From positions 1 through 5,861 of the forward strand of contig JBAZOP010000131.1 of NCBI GenBank assembly GCA_041648665.1: a DNA stretch of 5,861 nt, given 5' to 3'. Position numbers and translations under genes: made by a program. This stretch comes from a bacterium. Lineage in GTDB: Bacteria; UBA10199; 2-02-FULL-44-16; JAAZCA01. Under the pieces are notes generated by a model. It ran no database searches. It was not told the origin of the DNA and saw only the letters and a program-made list of their open reading frames with translations. This document shows, one piece after another, positions 5,178 to 5,861 of this stretch (position 1 is its first letter; every line of letters starts with the position of its first letter).

Positions 5178-5411
5178 GCTTCGGGTGGCGTCAGTTCCGG
5201 GGCTCCCGGGCCCTTGCCTGAAGTCGCCTTAAGGCGCGCTTACGAGACGAACGTATGAGGAAATCAAAAGGCCGATTGGCGTCGCGGCTTGAAGGCTGAC
5301 GCGAGGAAGACATTCAAGCCGCATGACGCTAACGGCCTTTTGACGACGAGTAGCGAGCGACGTGCGCCAGCGACGAAGGAAGGGCACGGGAGCCCAGACG
5401 CCACCCGAAGC
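5178..5411. repeat. Long rod-like imperfect inverted repeat of about 234 bp
   Basis: The outer arms are a perfect 15 bp (5178-5192, GCTTCGGGTGGCGTC, with 5397-5411). Going inward the arms pair over 9 bp (5200-5208/5387-5395), 6 bp (5210-5215/5380-5385), 3 bp (5217-5219/5377-5379), 5 bp (5223-5227/5370-5374) and 7 bp (5233-5239/5362-5368). They end in an inner stem of about 27 pairs (5265-5292/5314-5342). Roughly 70 pairs in all make one long hairpin. Two non-Watson-Crick positions (G5238-U5363 and G5278-U5330) pair only in RNA of the + strand. A 12-bp palindrome CGCCTTAAGGCG (5225-5236) lies in the left arm. It may be a structured RNA, a palindromic mobile element or an elaborate termination zone. 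Confidence 0.75.
5265..5342. repeat. Inner hairpin of the long inverted repeat
   Basis: Ten base pairs (CAAAAGGCCG 5265-5274 with CGGCCTTTTG 5333-5342), a bulged A5275, eight pairs including one G-U, a 2-nt bulge (5323-5324), then nine pairs (GCGGCTTGA 5284-5292 with TCAAGCCGC 5314-5322) close a 21-nt loop. The CTTTTG at either end gives weak terminator character in both directions, but no long T-run follows. Confidence 0.7.
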
Positions 5412-5421
5412 CAAAGAAGTT

Positions 5422-5775
5422 TTAAGGGTGCTCTTCGTCGATGGGTTTTCCGGAAAGCTCGAGGATGATGTCGAAGTCGTCGGCTGCGTTAGCGTCGCGC
5501 ATGATCGCCTTGGCGCGCACGCGTTCGCCGCATCGCTGGCACTGGTGCAGGATCACGTACTCCTTCTTCGTGTGTGTGTAGATGCCGATCGGCCTCATCA
5601 TACCCTTGCACGGGTTGGCGCGATCGCCGGGGTTTATGTCCACGTGCCTGGACCACAGGCAATACGGGCAGTGGTTGCGGGGCGTGGTCTGAGCGGTGGG
5701 GGGCACCTCGCGGTCGCAGTTGCTGCAGGTGAAGCCCTCGTTCACCACTTGGAATCGCTTGGTCTTCAAAGACAT
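5422..5775 (-). CDS. RNHCP-domain zinc-ribbon protein
   Basis: The product has 117 residues and carries the RNHCP domain named after its core motif. Visible features in order are a first Cys pair in FTCSNC (C17, C20), RNHCPYC (R33 to C39), SRHVDINPGDR (43-52, with H44), C56 followed by GMMRPIGIY, and a second ribbon HQCQRCGE (C79, C82). The Cys and His pairs suggest two zinc sites and perhaps binding of RNA or protein, but the family's function is not known to me. Length is usual for the family. The ATG at 5775 has only a weak ribosome site (GTGAG); the gene upstream ends 10 nt before it, so the two are probably cotranscribed and perhaps coupled. Downstream the first strong terminator on this strand is at 4935-4967, which would leave a long structured 3' region. 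Confidence 0.92.
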   Translation of the reverse strand: MSLKTKRFQVVNEGFTCSNCDREVPPTAQTTPRNHCPYCLWSRHVDINPGDRANPCKGMMRPIGIYTHTKKEYVILHQCQRCGERVRAKAIMRDANAADDFDIILELSGKPIDEEHP

Positions 5776-5785
5776 GGCTGCTTGC

Positions 5786-5860
5786 TCACTTCTTTTTGTC
5801 CTTGCCGCGCTTCGGCCTCATCACCTTTATCCTGACGCTGCTTTTTTCTTCCGCTCCGCC
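5786..5860 (-). CDS. C-terminal tail of an unidentified protein (partial)
   Basis: The frame is open from the window edge and codes 24 residues, GGAEEKSSVRIKVM followed by RPKRGKDKKK, then TGA. The charged, Lys/Arg-rich ending resembles the tail of a nucleic-acid-binding or ribosome-associated protein, but the piece is too short to name. It ends 10 nt before the RNHCP start codon on the same strand, which supports a real gene in the same operon. Of the other two minus-strand frames, one stops early within this stretch and one runs on into the RNHCP gene out of frame. Confidence 0.45.
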   Translation of the reverse strand, partial: GGAEEKSSVRIKVMRPKRGKDKKK

Positions 5861-5861
5861 G

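Noticed and set aside
5229..5414. Open frame of 61 codons on the minus strand
   Set aside because: It lies wholly inside the long inverted repeat, has a residue pattern typical of chance frames in GC-rich palindromes, and matches no family I know.
4985..5415. Retron msr-msd, OMEGA/HEARO RNA or integron attC site
   Set aside because: No reverse transcriptase, IscB/IsrB-like or integrase gene is in the window, and the conserved attC core boxes were not found at the arm ends.
4744..5421. CRISPR array
   Set aside because: There are inverted repeats, but no set of equal direct repeats with regular unique spacers and no cas gene.
4744..5421. tRNA gene
   Set aside because: GGTTC-like stretches were examined on both strands, but no acceptor, anticodon and T-arm set of the right spacing was found.
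5362..5835. Open frame of 157 codons on the + strand
   Set aside because: It is the shadow of the RNHCP gene, whose zinc motifs on the minus strand are unmistakable.

Overview
The window is a GC-rich bacterial chromosome segment that reads most like a deltaproteobacterium in the old broad sense (Bdellovibrionota, Myxococcota or an uncultured relative). The clues are a HpnH/HpnG hopanoid side-chain pair, an F-ATP synthase locus holding only subunits I, a and c, a subunit c with a cleavable-looking signal peptide, and an RNHCP zinc protein. This placement is inference; no rRNA or marker gene is present.

Left half (1-3165): the 3' end of a HAD-family phosphatase on the + strand meets a three-gene minus-strand operon head to head. 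In transcription order the operon is hpnH (radical SAM adenosylhopane synthase), hpnG (nucleosidase/phosphorylase that releases adenine to give ribosylhopane), and an unrecognised single-pass membrane-anchored protein whose ATG overlaps the hpnG stop by 4 bp. The last gene and the HAD gene overlap by 77 bp at their 3' ends.

Middle (3166-4743): a divergent intergenic region separates hpnH from atpI-like, atpB (F0 subunit a) and atpE (F0 subunit c) on the + strand. These supply the ion-translocating part of the membrane sector; no b or F1 gene follows, so the remaining subunits must lie elsewhere. Subunit c carries a full set of sodium-type ligands (Gln58, Glu91, Ser92, Tyr96), but its glycine packing motif is replaced.

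Right (4744-5861): a 678-bp stretch with no convincing gene is packed with nested inverted repeats. It holds a GC-rich inverted-repeat unit (4756-4904), a strong minus-strand intrinsic terminator (4935-4967), an AT-rich island with a perfect 19-bp inverted repeat and several smaller ones (about 4976-5170), and a rod-like hairpin of about 234 nt (5178-5411). It is followed by an RNHCP-domain gene on the minus strand and the C-terminal tail of another minus-strand gene at the window edge. This structured intergenic region, possibly an undescribed RNA or a mobile palindromic element, is the least explained part of the window.
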